DNA of 64,000 bases from Pectinophora gossypiella (Eukaryota > Arthropoda > Insecta > Lepidoptera > Gelechiidae), in NCBI RefSeq assembly GCF_024362695.1, contig NC_065421.1, positions 11,718,598-11,782,597 of the forward strand, given 5' to 3'. Positions 12,301 to 22,700 of this stretch are shown here, piece by piece. Numbering within the stretch: position 1 is the stretch's first letter; each line of letters starts with the position of its first letter. The notes beneath the pieces were generated by a model. The model saw only the letters and a program-made list of their open reading frames with translations. It was not told the origin of the DNA and did no database searches. A program made the translations under genes and the position numbers.

Positions 12301-12863
12301 CAACTGGCGACAGAAGCACAACGAGTTCATACAGGCCATCCGCGCTGCTAAACAGGTGCAGGCGCATATCAACGCCGGAGGTAAGAAAGGCTAGATTTCC
12401 GTCGCGTCCATAACCAAAGTTTCATAGCGTTACCAAAAAATAATATAAAGGATTTCGTTGTTATAGCACGGACCCGTAGGAAAAGTCTTTTTTCAGTGGT
12501 CGGTAACTGGATACGAAACAGTGCAGACATTTCTGCGCTTTTGTTTTAAATTTATTTTTATAACTTCTATGCTGATAGTATGTAACTCAGTGACGTTACT
12601 AATTATGTCCCTCTATGACGTCACTGCAGCTTTGAATCATGACGTTTTCTTCACACCATCTCGTGTTTGAAATATTGATCTCACCTGTTACAGGCAAGCT
12701 TAGCGACCTACCACCACCACCGCCCTCTGAGAACCCAGACTACATCCAGTGTCCACATTGCAACCGTCGCTTCAACCAGACCGCGGCGGAGAGGCACATC
12801 CCCAAGTGCGCCACATACCAGTTTAACAAACCCAAATCACAACCAGCGGCAAGGAAGCGGTAA
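4551..12863 (+). CDS. ZC2HC1A: ZC2HC1/FAM164-type C2HC zinc-finger protein (11-exon model)
   Basis: Joined model: 4551-4556, 4620-4793, 5314-5517, 5959-6036, 6955-7112, 7564-7651, 9037-9081, 9475-9495, 10734-10925, 12206-12380, 12694-12863, giving 436 aa with every phase compatible. Residues about 3-35 look helical and coiled-coil (ARFQQKQLQEREL). A basic, Ser/Pro-rich low-complexity middle follows. Two zinc knuckles share the spacing C-X2-C-X11-H-X3-C: C284/C287/H299/C303 and C400/C403/H415/C419. The segments KKRKPFDALKHRL, NWRQKHNEFIQAIRAAK and NPDYIQCPHCNRRF are the hallmarks of the ZC2HC1A/B family, whose molecular role is poorly defined. The start is the weak point: ATG-GAA at 4551 is a candidate, and a more distant first exon is possible. 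The vertebrate paralogues A and B cannot be told apart here, so the symbol means family only. Confidence 0.88.
4620..4793 (+). CDS. ZC2HC1 exon 2 (N-terminal coiled coil)
   Basis: The acceptor tgtccacag precedes GCG AGA TTC and the donor is AAG|gtgagc. The exon is 58 codons, phase 0 to 0. The residues ARFQQKQLQERELKIASLYE form a charged helix typical of the family's N-terminus. Confidence 0.85.
4832..4925 (+). mobile_element. SINE-A 3' fragment
   Basis: GGTGGAGCAGCGTAGTGGAG to the CTGGGACGTAATAGGCTG end, about 40 bp inside the intron after ZC2HC1 exon 2. Confidence 0.6.
4982..5123. mobile_element. Palindromic MITE-P
   Basis: Diverged copy; GGCCACATTGAAGCGATTCA ... ATGAATTGTTTTAATGTGGCC. In ZC2HC1 intron 2. 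Confidence 0.7.
5314..5517 (+). CDS. ZC2HC1 exon 3
   Basis: Acceptor attaccag, donor CAT|gtaaga. It has 68 codons, phase 0 to 0, starting VRQMFEERRTKAGIDKSYPL and ending in a Lys/Thr-rich basic stretch. Confidence 0.85.
5959..6036 (+). CDS. ZC2HC1 exon 4
   Basis: Acceptor tgccaacag, donor ACT|gtaagt. It has 26 codons, phase 0 to 0: polar sequence KIENMVNGSGDLNHNHEPD. Confidence 0.75.
6484..6697. mobile_element. MITE-T, tandem copy 1
   Basis: ATGTTAGTGACATAGTAACG ... AGTGTCACTAACAC; inner arms TTGATATCAA. In ZC2HC1 intron 4. Confidence 0.7.
6712..6894. mobile_element. MITE-T, tandem copy 2
   Basis: TGGGGTGTAAGTGACATCGT ... GATGCCACTAACACC, 14 bp after copy 1. A half copy lies at 2613-2690. 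Confidence 0.7.
6955..7112 (+). CDS. ZC2HC1 exon 5 (alternative acceptor at 6964)
   Basis: Two acceptors 9 nt apart are usable, ttttag before CTG CCA CAG and ccacag before AAC AAC. Both keep phase and differ by Leu-Pro-Gln. The donor AG|gttagt leaves phase 2. The product is acidic then Pro-rich (EDETFPEALAPTPTPRSPEP). Confidence 0.8.
7203..7500 (+). mobile_element. SINE-B, tRNA-headed
   Basis: Head TAGTCTAGTGGTTGAAC and B box GGTTCGAGTCC; ends GGTTGATGAGGTTGGTGATC and a GAAGAAGA tail. A small palindrome at 7336-7373 (CTTCCGAAGCACAAGCTTCG) interrupts it. In a ZC2HC1 intron. Confidence 0.75.
7564..7651 (+). CDS. ZC2HC1 exon 6
   Basis: Acceptor attttcag, donor GCT|gtaagt. 88 nt completes the split Arg codon and adds 29 residues, including SPANRVSPVKTKPSPQPVAP. 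Confidence 0.8.
7837..8062 (+). repeat. Three tandem 74-bp units of a MITE-F arm
   Basis: Units start at about 7837, 7911 and 7985 (AGCACATAATAACGGGTTCT); the third ends in a perfect short hairpin. Confidence 0.75.
8147..8188 (+). repeat. CAA microsatellite
   Basis: Two runs of CAACAACAA around CATCCAC. Confidence 0.85.
9037..9081 (+). CDS. ZC2HC1 exon 7 (45 nt)
   Basis: Acceptor catttgcag, donor CCG|gtaagc. 15 in-frame codons, VSQGSKSKGAMQCAP. It could be a skippable cassette because it is phase 0 at both ends. Confidence 0.6.
9275..9312 (+). repeat. TG microsatellite
   Basis: Nearly uninterrupted TG repeat in ZC2HC1 intron 7. Confidence 0.9.
9475..9495 (+). CDS. ZC2HC1 exon 8 (21-nt micro-exon)
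   Basis: It has a good pyrimidine tract and acceptor (catttcctttcag), codes VPRRPAV, and ends at donor gtaggt. Phase 0 at both ends means the frame does not test it. Confidence 0.5.
9728..10062 (-). mobile_element. SINE-A, tRNA-headed
   Basis: The head is at the right, with A box TGGTCTAGTGGTTAGAGCGT and B box GGTTCGATTCC; the body ends in the GGGCACAGGCC region at the left. In a ZC2HC1 intron. Confidence 0.8.
10734..10925 (+). CDS. ZC2HC1 exon 9 (zinc finger 1)
   Basis: Acceptor gatcgtgcag, donor GCG|gtaaga, 64 codons. It carries CAVCGRRFAPDRLQKHQDIC and the family-specific KKRKPFDALKHRL. It is distinctly GC-rich against its flanks. Confidence 0.92.
11254..11277 (+). CDS. Candidate alternative ZC2HC1 24-nt exon with GC donor
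   Basis: The acceptor attgtcaacag is followed by eight in-frame codons, GTEAENFK, and then AAG|gcaagc, which fits the GC-AG donor consensus. The next exon begins GTEAEPFI, so this looks like a partial duplicate used as a cassette, or a relic. Confidence 0.4.
11880..12180. mobile_element. Fold-back element before ZC2HC1 exon 10
   Basis: CTCGAGCCTTCCCCGACTCC ... TTAATATCTTAGAATACGGG; ends 25 bp before the acceptor AG. Confidence 0.55.
12206..12380 (+). CDS. ZC2HC1 exon 10
   Basis: Acceptor ctgaccttcag, donor G|gtaaga, phase 0 to 1. It encodes GTEAEPFINKLRKQ and the conserved NNWRQKHNEFIQAIRAAKQ segment between the two fingers. Confidence 0.92.
12694..12863 (+). CDS. ZC2HC1 last exon (zinc finger 2, stop)
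   Basis: Acceptor cctgttacag. It starts with a five-proline run, then NPDYIQCPHCNRRFNQTAAE, with the zinc-binding His and Cys following. It ends in a basic tail and TAA at 12861-12863. Confidence 0.93.
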
Positions 12864-14437
12864 CCACGTCACCGTCCCATACTGGATCTAACGATTGTTT
12901 CGGTTGACGGTTGGTAACTCTATTTTATTGGTTGAAAAATTGCAACGAGTGATAAATATTCAATTTATAAACTGAATTTCGGTTTTAGGTTATAAAATTT
13001 GGCGCCAGTTGATTTTTTTTTTATCGTATTTAACGGTTTGACTACTGCATGCTTTTGTGGAAATAAGACTTTGTAGTGCCTTACACCACTGGATATCGTT
13101 ACCAACCGACGGCCAAACAGTTTTCTGGCTGTTCGATAAATTAGGAACAAATTATACGTTAGGGATTTAAATTTCCTGCTCTCTTTACTAACTATACTGA
13201 CAAGGATCAAGGAAAGACAATATTAATACTAAGTTCCTAAGAGAACATTTTACTACGGCTCTTTTAAACGCTATGGCTGTATCCCCACGCTCAAGACAAC
13301 CGAGTCCTTATCCTAAAAACGTGGTGATCGATACAGTGTTACAAGCATTTTTTACTTATGCGCTTTTTTATTTAGTCAAGAAGTTTTTTGACATTATTAC
13401 TCCTATCATACCTATTTATATAAACGCGAGCCGTAGGAGGAAGTAGTTTTTATTGAATTTAAGACAAATTGTATAATTAGAGAGATTTATTTTATAAGCG
13501 TGTGCAGAAGTTGTGGCATAAGTACGTAACAGATGCCTTGCCAAACGTTGTTTAAGTGCAATTTGAACGCTACAAAAACACCTTTTCCTATGCGCACCGA
13601 ACAGCGCAAAACTGTGAAAGACCATATTTTAGAAATAATTTCTAAATTTCGCAAAGCAGTGAGCAAATTTCTGCGAGTTAAAGATCTCAGTAAATAAGTA
13701 ATTGCACACTCACATTGCGATCTAAAGTGTTAGCAAAGCGAAGGTGAAGGTGAGGCATTGGATATTGCCTCGTAACATCTGCATACGGCTTTATAATGTA
13801 CGTTAAAAGTAGATTTCAAAGGTTCTACCAAAAATGCATCGACAGATTTAAACGATTTAACAGGTATTCAAAAAAGAAAATTGACAGCATGGGTTTAAAT
13901 TCATATGAATACCAGCCCGACTGTCTGTTTGTGTTTCCATCGACAGTGATACAAATTAAGAATATCGACTTATTTTTGTACGGTCTTATCATCACTTGTG
14001 CAATGCTCAAGATTACGTTTGGATTCCTGTTGCCGCTCATTCTATAATCTTCACTTAGTAAATACTAGATTTGCCATAAAAATGTTGGGACCTAATAACG
14101 TGTTAAGTTTTCTAAACAAGTAACGTTATTGTAATAACAGTGCAAAGATTTTTGATAGCTATTGACGTTTGTACAAAAATTATGCTTTTTAAAAATGTTA
14201 ACTTAGCAAAATGTTATTGGGATAATAATATAAATGTACTATATTTTTTTATTTGGTGTTTTATTTCACTCTCTGTATTATTTATTGGCTGTTACACCAG
14301 GGTTGATGGGGTTGGCAATCCACCTTACAACCCAGAGGATAGAAGATTGGCTGTTAACCCTTAAAAATACACAGTTCTTCTATTACCGTTAGGTAACACT
14401 ACCTTGTCACATTTTTTACTGGTTGGGGGAAAATAAA
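12864..14437 (+). other. Probable ZC2HC1 3'UTR with distal AATAAA
   Basis: No coding potential follows the stop. The first exact AATAAA I see on this strand is at 14432-14437. An inverted repeat (ggttgacggttggtaac near 12901 against ttaccaaccgacgg near 13100) could fold. A SINE-B tail lies at 14290-14350. Confidence 0.35.
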
Positions 14438-14607
14438 TAATATTATTTCTTCCGATTGCGTCAGTTATAAAATTATTGTACTTAATAGATTGCATTAGGT
14501 ATCTGGCTTGTATGAATTACACAAGCGAATAACTATTTTTAACAATATTTTTTTCTCTTGAAAATGAATTGTTTTGTTTCAGTTTTTGTTTTTAAGTGTA
14601 CTTCTGG

Positions 14608-14740
14608 TGAGTAGCGAATCTGGTTAGTTGAGAATCTGGTGAGTTGCGAATCTGGTGAATTGAGAATCTGGTAAACTGCTCTGAAAGGAAATATTCGTTG
14701 AGAAACTGGTAAACTGCTCCGAAAGGAAATATTCGTCATT
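14608..14740 (+). repeat. Short tandem repeat block
   Basis: GAATCTGGTGAGTTG-type units, then two copies of AAACTGCTCYGAAAGGAAAT. Confidence 0.7.
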
Positions 14741-14987
14741 GAATGACTGAGACAGTAACATTACTAATGGACATAGTGACGTCACACGGACGGGCACGGG
14801 CAGTGTACCTAACTAGTAATGCTAACGTGACAAAGGCATTTTTGCTTAAAATTGGTTCAATTGGTTCCTATTCATTGTTCTTCTTCATATTTAAAACAAA
14901 TGTTTTTTTCATCGCACGGATTAATGGTTTTGGTCGTTTGAGAATATGACGTCATTAGCTTATATCTTGATGATAATCCTAATAATA

Positions 14988-15055
14988 ATAATCCTGACAC
15001 CAGGGTTGATGAGGTTGGTACTCCACTTCACAACCCACACGATAGAAGAAGAAGA
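14988..15055 (+). mobile_element. SINE-B 3' fragment
   Basis: CCTGACACCAGGGTTGATGA to GATAGAAGAAGAAG. A similar fragment lies at 14290-14350. Confidence 0.55.
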
Positions 15056-16585
15056 ACTGTTTTGAATTTGATTAGCATTTAAAGTCAATAGTTCCCAGTA
15101 GTCCCCTCTAGCCCCCATGGCCTTATATCTATAGACAAAATAACTTTCCCATCCATAATATTTTGAAACCCACTCGTCTATTTTGCTACAACAGAAATAA
15201 CATATTTAAAGGAAATTTTCGTGCTCCGATTATGGAAAGGGGGACGCTGAATGCGAAGTTTAATGGCGTATAATATCGTTATTAATAGTTTAACAACTTT
15301 TTTACAATTGCCGCCAGGAAAAAGCAACAGAGAATCTATTTTTTTTCTTTATAAAACCACAGACTAAAAATCTACCGAACCTCTACCGAACGTAACAAGT
15401 ATTAACTATTATTGAGCCTCCATGGTCCATGGTCAACTATAATCTACGAAGGAGTATCTAGTCATTTAGATATCACCCTATAAGCCATAAAACGATCAGT
15501 TCTTTGGGCTACACAATTTTCGCCATGAAATTAATTCAAATTCAAAAATATCTTTATTCCGTAGGTAACATAGTTGTTATGAATCGTCATTTTTACATAA
15601 TGAACGTCTCATCCGCCGAAAACTACAATAAAAGGGCCGCGGAGGCCCGTGTTGCTCTATGGTTAAAGATTTTAGCCATAAAAAAAATGTGAACGCATTT
15701 TAACGTCAAGATGTACTTCAAAATGTACTTCTCCGCTTTCACCGCTTGGCAGTCTCGCAGCAATCTGCAGATCTATGTACCAGCATAGCATAGGCTTGTA
15801 GGAGTTCGCCAGCATGCAACTGCTTTATTATTTGACAGCTGTCAGAACGAAATCTTATCTCTCCGTCCTTTTCTTAAATTTATCTGATTTATGAACGAAA
15901 TATTTCATTCATTTCATTTCAATAATAACAACAATACCATGTCTCTTTCGCACGAGGCTGTGTAGTATATTTCTGTCTTATTCTGGAGTGTGTGTTAGAT
16001 TTATGAATGAAATATTTTATTTCGATGGCGGGTAGTTCAAAATTTGTTTACTTCGTAGCGACATGCAGGTGCTATCAGATCAATATATGTCTCTTTCGCA
16101 CTAAGCTGTATATTATATTTCTGTCCTGTTCTCAAATTAACCTTATTTCGTGAGTGTAAAAGGGTTTTATGAATGAAATATTTTTTTCATTTCATTAATA
16201 AACGACAATTCGTAGATATCTCTTTCGCACTAAGCTGTATATTATATTTTTGTCCTGTTCTCAATTGAATCAATTACACTTACAACTCTCACGCACACAA
16301 CGACGTACTCCGATTCTTTGTTGCTGCACTTCTATGGATTTATGCACTCCTAGTATTCGAAATCATTTTTCGGTCTTCAATGTTCACTGATATTATTTGT
16401 TCGACAGTGATTTTATACTTTCAATTCTTTATCTTCTCAACCGATCATCCTGATTTCCTGCTGACCTTTCCTGATGACCTGCTTCAATTTCCAGGGACAA
16501 AAAAATAGTGCTATGAAAATTCATGAAAGTTTGCATACTACATACAATTTATCAAGTACTATTTTTATTTTAATATAAGTAAGTA

Positions 16586-16894
16586 TTGGTGCTAATTCCT
16601 GTAAATACCATCTAATTTTATTTTAAGTTATATCTGTCATTTTCTTATCCGCCGAAAAGGAAAGGGACGGGTAATCGACAAGCATAAAATTTATGGAACA
16701 CACGTCAATTTTAAGCACAAATCTAAACCAACCGTCTAAAAATTTTACATCAGTCAATAACCCGACACGTTCATTTACTCATTCTTCCTAAAATTAAGAG
16801 CTGTGAATCATCCGTCCCTTTCCTTTTCGACGGATATGAAAATGACAGATATAACTTAAAATAAAATTAGACGGTGTCTCCAGGAATCGGGGCC
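16586..16894. mobile_element. MITE-L with long TIRs
   Basis: About 80-bp imperfect TIRs: GCTAATTCCTGTAAATACCA, TTATCCGCCGAAAAGGAAAG and the complement ending CTCCAGGAATCGG. Confidence 0.75.
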
Positions 16895-17929
16895 ATTATT
16901 ATTGTAATTATGGCTTGCTGGCGTTTTGGGCTGGCTGTGGCTACGTTATTAGTTATTTATTACGCCCAACCACAACACATCTTCCATTCATTATTATTCT
17001 GATCAAAATATAGAGAAGCAATATATATATATTTAGCAACATAAAACAAATTTTATACATGATGCCTTTGCTACATTATATTTTTAAATCATAGTGTACC
17101 CGAGCAATGAGGAAATAGGTAATCATCACGTTTAATCTGGACAGCGTCACCTATATTTTTTAGGTTAACGTAGCCTGGAAAGTCCGTTATTGTGTGTAGC
17201 AGCTACATGCGAGAATTGTGCAGCACAAATACGTAAAATAGAATACTAAGACGAAAATGTAGTGAGTGGAAAGCATAAAAACAAAAATTTTAAACATCAG
17301 CAATTCGAAATTTCATCGACTCGCAGATGCATGTACCAGGATAACATCAGTTTGTAGGAGTTCGTCAGCATTCGGCCGGACAGCATTGTTTGACGACTGA
17401 CAGAACAATACATGTCTCTTTCGCACTAGGCTGTATTACTATACTCCTGTCATGTACTCTTTCTTTCAGATTTATGAATGAAATATTTCATTTCGATAGA
17501 GGGTAGATCGAAATTTGATTACTACTCGTACGCAGCGACATGCAGTGCTGTCAAAACAATACATGTCTTTTTCGTACTAGGTTGTATAATCATATTTCTG
17601 TCCTTTTCTAAAGTTAACGTCATTTCGTAAATAAAATACTTTCTTTCATTTCAATAATAACAACTACACTTAGATATCTCTTTTACACTAGGTTGTTTAT
17701 TATATTTCTATCCTGTTCTCAAATGAGTTATTCACACATACAACTCACGCACACAACGATACACTTCGGTTCTTTGTCGCTGCACTTCTTTTGATTATGC
17801 ACTCCTAGTACGCGAAATCGTTTTTCGGTGTTCAAAGGTGTGATATTTCAGTGCAAAAGGGAATTTTATTTACGCTATCACGCCGTAACTAGTCAACTGA
17901 ACATGACTGAACATCAAGAAAGTGATCCG

Positions 17930-18165
17930 GTGTTTGTGTACGAATTCCGGTGGGGACATATATCTAAAATCACCTTATGATCCTTAGTTTGGTTCACATT
18001 GCAGGCCCGATTCTCCTAAAGGGAGTTGATCCGTGCTTCGGAGGGAACGTTAAACAGTCGTTAATATGAGGCATGTCAGGGGTATTTGGCGGCTCACAAT
18101 AATAACCCTGACACCAGGTTTGATCCTCATCATGATCCCTCGATCATGAGGGTTAACGTAGAAGC
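17930..18165 (+). mobile_element. SINE-B, truncated
   Basis: Starts near GAATTCCGGTGGGGACA; body GATTCTCCTAAAGGGAG to CCCTGACACCAGG. Confidence 0.6.
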
Positions 18166-19680
18166 AAAGCAAAAAATATCTTCACCGTATTTACCGTCCG
18201 AAGGCATAATAAAAAAAAAACATCAGGAGAAAATCAAGCATCGAATATGATGGTGACTGGTGGTCAAAATTTAACTAACCGCCGATATGTGTACCAGGAC
18301 AACATAGGTTAGTAGGAGTTCGCCAGTATGCATCCAAGGCTGTTATTTGAGAGCTGTCAGAACAATACTTGTCTCTTTCGCACTAGGCAGTATGCTATCT
18401 ATCTATCTTGTTGTTATTGATGAACTCTTTCTGATTTATGAATGAAATATTTAATTTTAGTGGCGGGTAGTTAAAAAAAATGTTGTTTAATTTATGAATG
18501 AATTATTGTATTTGTCCTTTTCTCAATCATTCTTTTTCACTCCTTTTTTAATGAATGAAATAGTTCTCTTTTTCACACCAAGCTGTATACTATATTTCTG
18601 TCCTGTTCTCAAATTTATTACTCAACTTACAACTCTCACGCACACAACGGCATAACCTAGTTTTTGATTGAGGAACTGTGATTGGTTGAATCTCGCAGTG
18701 AATTCGCTTAATGTTGGCTCAATGGGAATGTCAAAATGACAGTCAATATCATTACCGTTTATGCAAAAAATATCCAAGAATCTTGTCTTTTTGCAAATAT
18801 CCAGGTAGAACTTAAGTAAGTTGGCGACATACATAAGTTCAACTGGATATTAGCAAAAAGACAAAAGATTCTAGAATATTTTTGCGTTTACGGTAATGAT
18901 TTTATTGACTTCCGGGTGACGGAAGCTTCACATCTCTATTTATTTCATTCATACATTTGAGCCAGTGTTACCAGGTTGAGGGATATTATTTTATTTTATT
19001 TATTTTCTGGCTGCTGAATAAATGGGGCTGAACTCGGTGGGTTACTACAACGGAACGAAATTTTGAAATCATAAAACGAAACATTGTCGCATTTACGTTC
19101 TGAAAATAAACAAATAACAAGAAAACAGAAATCAATTTCTTATTAGTTTGTGAAAGAAATCAGAATCTTACACTGAATCTTATCACAATATCACGAGATA
19201 CTACCACCGAGTACCTACTACCTAGCCTACCTAGTTCTTGACAACTTTTTTCATTCTAAACAGAAAATCTCCCTAAAAAAACAATTTGGAATTCGACATG
19301 TGCACATATAAAACTACAAATGTACTTTATTGCGCCAAAATAAAAATAAATAATTACAAAAAGTCTCTTAACTACGTACATTGCAAATGGCGGCCTTCCA
19401 GACAACCAAGGTGAGGAAAAATGTAATAATTGAAATTTAAAGATTGCTGGTACAAAAATAAGGGCGCAATGCCAACAAATATCGAATAGCAATATTGCTT
19501 TTGTAGATAAATTGCTTCGATGAGGCCTTTTTAACCGCTTGTTCTTAATTGAAACGACAAAACTAAATTGCTACACATTTATTGGGAACAGTAAAAAAAG
19601 AAATGCAAACGAATCGCCGCGGGTACATCGCGGGCAAGCTATATATTGTCACGTTTATTGTACTGTATTGAATGGCTTGC

Positions 19681-19780
19681 TTATTGTTCTGCGGTGGTCT
19701 TGGGTACGTAGGAGAGTACCACGGAGGAGCCGCCCGGCACCAGCACACTGTCTGCTTGGACCGCGCTGTTGCTTGTATAG
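19681..19780 (-). CDS. CD98hc last exon with stop
   Basis: Acceptor cttattccag. It encodes NYTSNSAVQADSVLVPGGSS and ends VVLSYVPKTTAEQ then TAA at 19683-19681. AATAAA on this strand at 19659-19654 and again at 19583-19578 could serve polyadenylation. Confidence 0.93.
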
Positions 19781-22700
19781 CTGGAATAAGGGAGATAGAA
19801 TTTAATTTTATATTGGTTTGCCTTTGATGTACATAAACATAAGCTTATAATTATATCCCAATTGAGGCAGTCAGAGGTACATACATCGCAAGATAAACTA
19901 ATTACCCACGCTTCACCGAGCTTTGTTGTTATTATTATTGCGTATGGCAGACAAAAATAATATATCCTGCGTGGATCATATATCCAGCTAAAGCCCCCTA
20001 ACCAAGTCTCTGCCGCATCCGTCACACAATGCAGCCCGGCTATACCACCTGGGAACCGGTGCAGAGGGCACTCGTTCACTATGTGAGATATGGGTGGATC
20101 CGTGTGACCACATTCATAGTATGGCCCCATTTATGTAGGTGATGGTTATGGTGGTGGTGTAGCTTTTTGTTAGACCATCGTGATAGGCGAGCCGCATCGC
20201 CGTCTATAATGGTCGAGCCTATTGTGTTAGTGAAAACTGCACTTAAGAAAAAATAATAACTCATTGTTGCAAGTCTGGTACAGGGTTTCGAACCTAGTGT
20301 ACATATTGAATGTGAAAGAAAATCAATCAATGAAAGATAAGTACAAATTCTCGTTTTAATTTTGTCTTGATTTGATTTGACAAAGTTTTGATTGACAAAT
20401 CACGAAAAACATTTCCTAACTAGCGGCACGCTATGACATCCCGCTCTTCAAGTTTTGGATTAATTAATAACTAAAGTGCTGCCGTCGAGAGAATGCGCAT
20501 TTGACAGCTGGTGATTCGACACTGTATGAAGTGTCTGGGGTGTGGTTTTGACTTGTATGGCCATAGTAAGGAGGAGCAGATGTCGCCTGTCTCGCTCGCA
20601 CTTACGTTAGGCGGCACCCGAAAAGAATGAAAATTTTGTATAGAATGTCCGAGGTGTGGCTCCGCCTACCGCTTACTTCATCAGGGATTACAGTCGATGT
20701 ATGTACTCACTTGGTAGCAACCCTGACGGCGTGTGACACGTGATGCACGGTGAGCGACTCCGGCAGTGACGTCACTCCGGTGAGGTTGGCGCGCGCCGTC
20801 TCGCCCGGGTTGAACACCGCCACGTAGCCCGTGTGGCCGGCCTTCCACCTATACGGTCACGAGTACTAATATGTATACAGTTTGAAACCATGTCACATTA
20901 AGTTTTTTGACAAATTAAATTCAATTTTTGAAGCAATCCGTCTAAGAAAGTAATATTGCTATTTGACATTTGTTTGCATTGCGCATCTACTGTTATATGC
21001 ACAAATGTCAAATTGCAACATTGCTTTCTTAGATGAATTGCTTCAATGTGGCCATTTTAAGCCCCCAGTGCTTCCAACCCGCGAAGAAAAAACCCGCCCA
21101 ATACAGGTTAGGTCAAATTTCAGAAAATGCATTTCTCGAGAATGTGGGTTTCCTCACGATGTTTTCCTTCACAGCTGGGCACGTGATTATCATTTATGAT
21201 CCAAACAAGAATTCGAAAACAAATTCGACAATCATTAAAGTGACAGGCAAGCGTTCTACCAACTGGGCTATCACGGTTCCAATTCGCCTACAATAAGTTG
21301 ATTAAAAAAGAAATCCATGAACGAGTACTATATGTATACACTTTGAAGCCATGTCACATTAAGTTTTTTGACAAATTAAACCGTAAGTCTCAGTACATGT
21401 CACATATGATAGTGCGACAGGGTTCTAAAGTGGGTACATGATATTGCTCATGACTGAACATACCGTGCGCAGATGATCATCTGCTCGGTGGAGTTGCTGA
21501 CAGGCACAGGCTCGACGCGCCGCTCGCCGAACTTGATGCTGTCGTCATCCCGCAACGCTGCTAAGTGCGCGAATGACTCGCTCTGAAAACCATAATTCGT
21601 TTGATTACACAATTAACATAACGGGCTATCGGCTATCGCCTTTCACTAAATCTACATGATAAATGAAAAGCCGCCATTGCTAGTCGTTTGAAGACGTAAT
21701 TATTACATAAGTGTTACCATTAAATTGGTATCTCCAACATTCCAAGGACGAAAATTTTATTATTGAAAATTAAGTGAATTACTGACTAATGTATTTAATT
21801 ACCATAACTTCTTCTTTGCGAGTCGATGGCGATCGATACTAAATTTTTGCCGACCAATAATTGGCCACGCTTACGGCATTGTCAGTGGCTTCGTAAAGGT
21901 CTTTAATAGTGCAGGTGTTAGGGCACTTAGGACAGCACAAAAGGTGAGCCATAGTTTGTGGTGATACTCCACACTCGCAATCATCGCAACCATATATAAA
22001 AAAATCATTAAAACTGTAAGTAAATCTTTTGGTAAAATTTCAAAATTGCCTTGCAAGGTAAATTAAAAACATTGGTAATTTATTTTTTACAAAATTTCAA
22101 CAGAGAGTAGACTGACGTCAGCTGGGCTAACCTTGAGAAGTTAGTTCACTTTTGAGCATTTCTGGATTTGTTATACCATGGACATTTTAGACATGATCAC
22201 CTTCGCCTAACATGCTGAGTTTTTATTTTCGTCCCAGAATGGTTATCAGTTACCACAACATTATATCCCAATTGGGGGAGTCTCCAATTGATATATGGTT
22301 TTAAATAAATAAAAATATCTTTATGTTGTTAAAAAGTTCTTTCGAAAGTAAAGACAGCAACTTTCCTCCTCTTATATTTTGTTTGTTGAGGTACATCCAA
22401 CGAAAGATGAACTAAGTACCCACACCTCACTGTGCTTTCTGTTACACCAACGTCGTAGGAGCTGAGTCGTATCGACATCTATAACGGTCGAGCCAACTGT
22501 GTTAGTGAAAACTGCACTTAAGGCAAATTATCAACTTATTGGTACAAGCAACAACTTCAAGCAAGCAACTTCCGCAAAGGCCGGTCATAGTATGGGTGAC
22601 CACAAAAAAAAAAGTTTTCATCTCGAGCTCCTCCGTGCTTCGGAAGGCACGTTAAGCCGTTGGTCCCGGCTGCATTAGCAGTCGTTAATGACCACCAATC

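Larger units (their letters stand above)
15720..18665 (+). repeat. Local cluster of related repeat modules
   Basis: At least three modules (about 15740-16330, 17290-17830, 18250-18660) share ATGTCTCTTTCGCACTAGGC, TTTATGAATGAAATATTTCA and CTCACGCACACAACG. Inside each, shorter blocks repeat. MITE-L and SINE-B copies separate them. Confidence 0.65.

Noticed and set aside
13416..14047. Several 70-80-codon frames after ZC2HC1
   Set aside because: AT-rich, no homology recognised, sitting in the presumed 3'UTR.
19681..20130. 149-codon frame covering the LINE piece and last CD98hc exon
   Set aside because: It is intron plus exon read through; the exon 12 acceptor at 19781-19783 and phase explain the true end.
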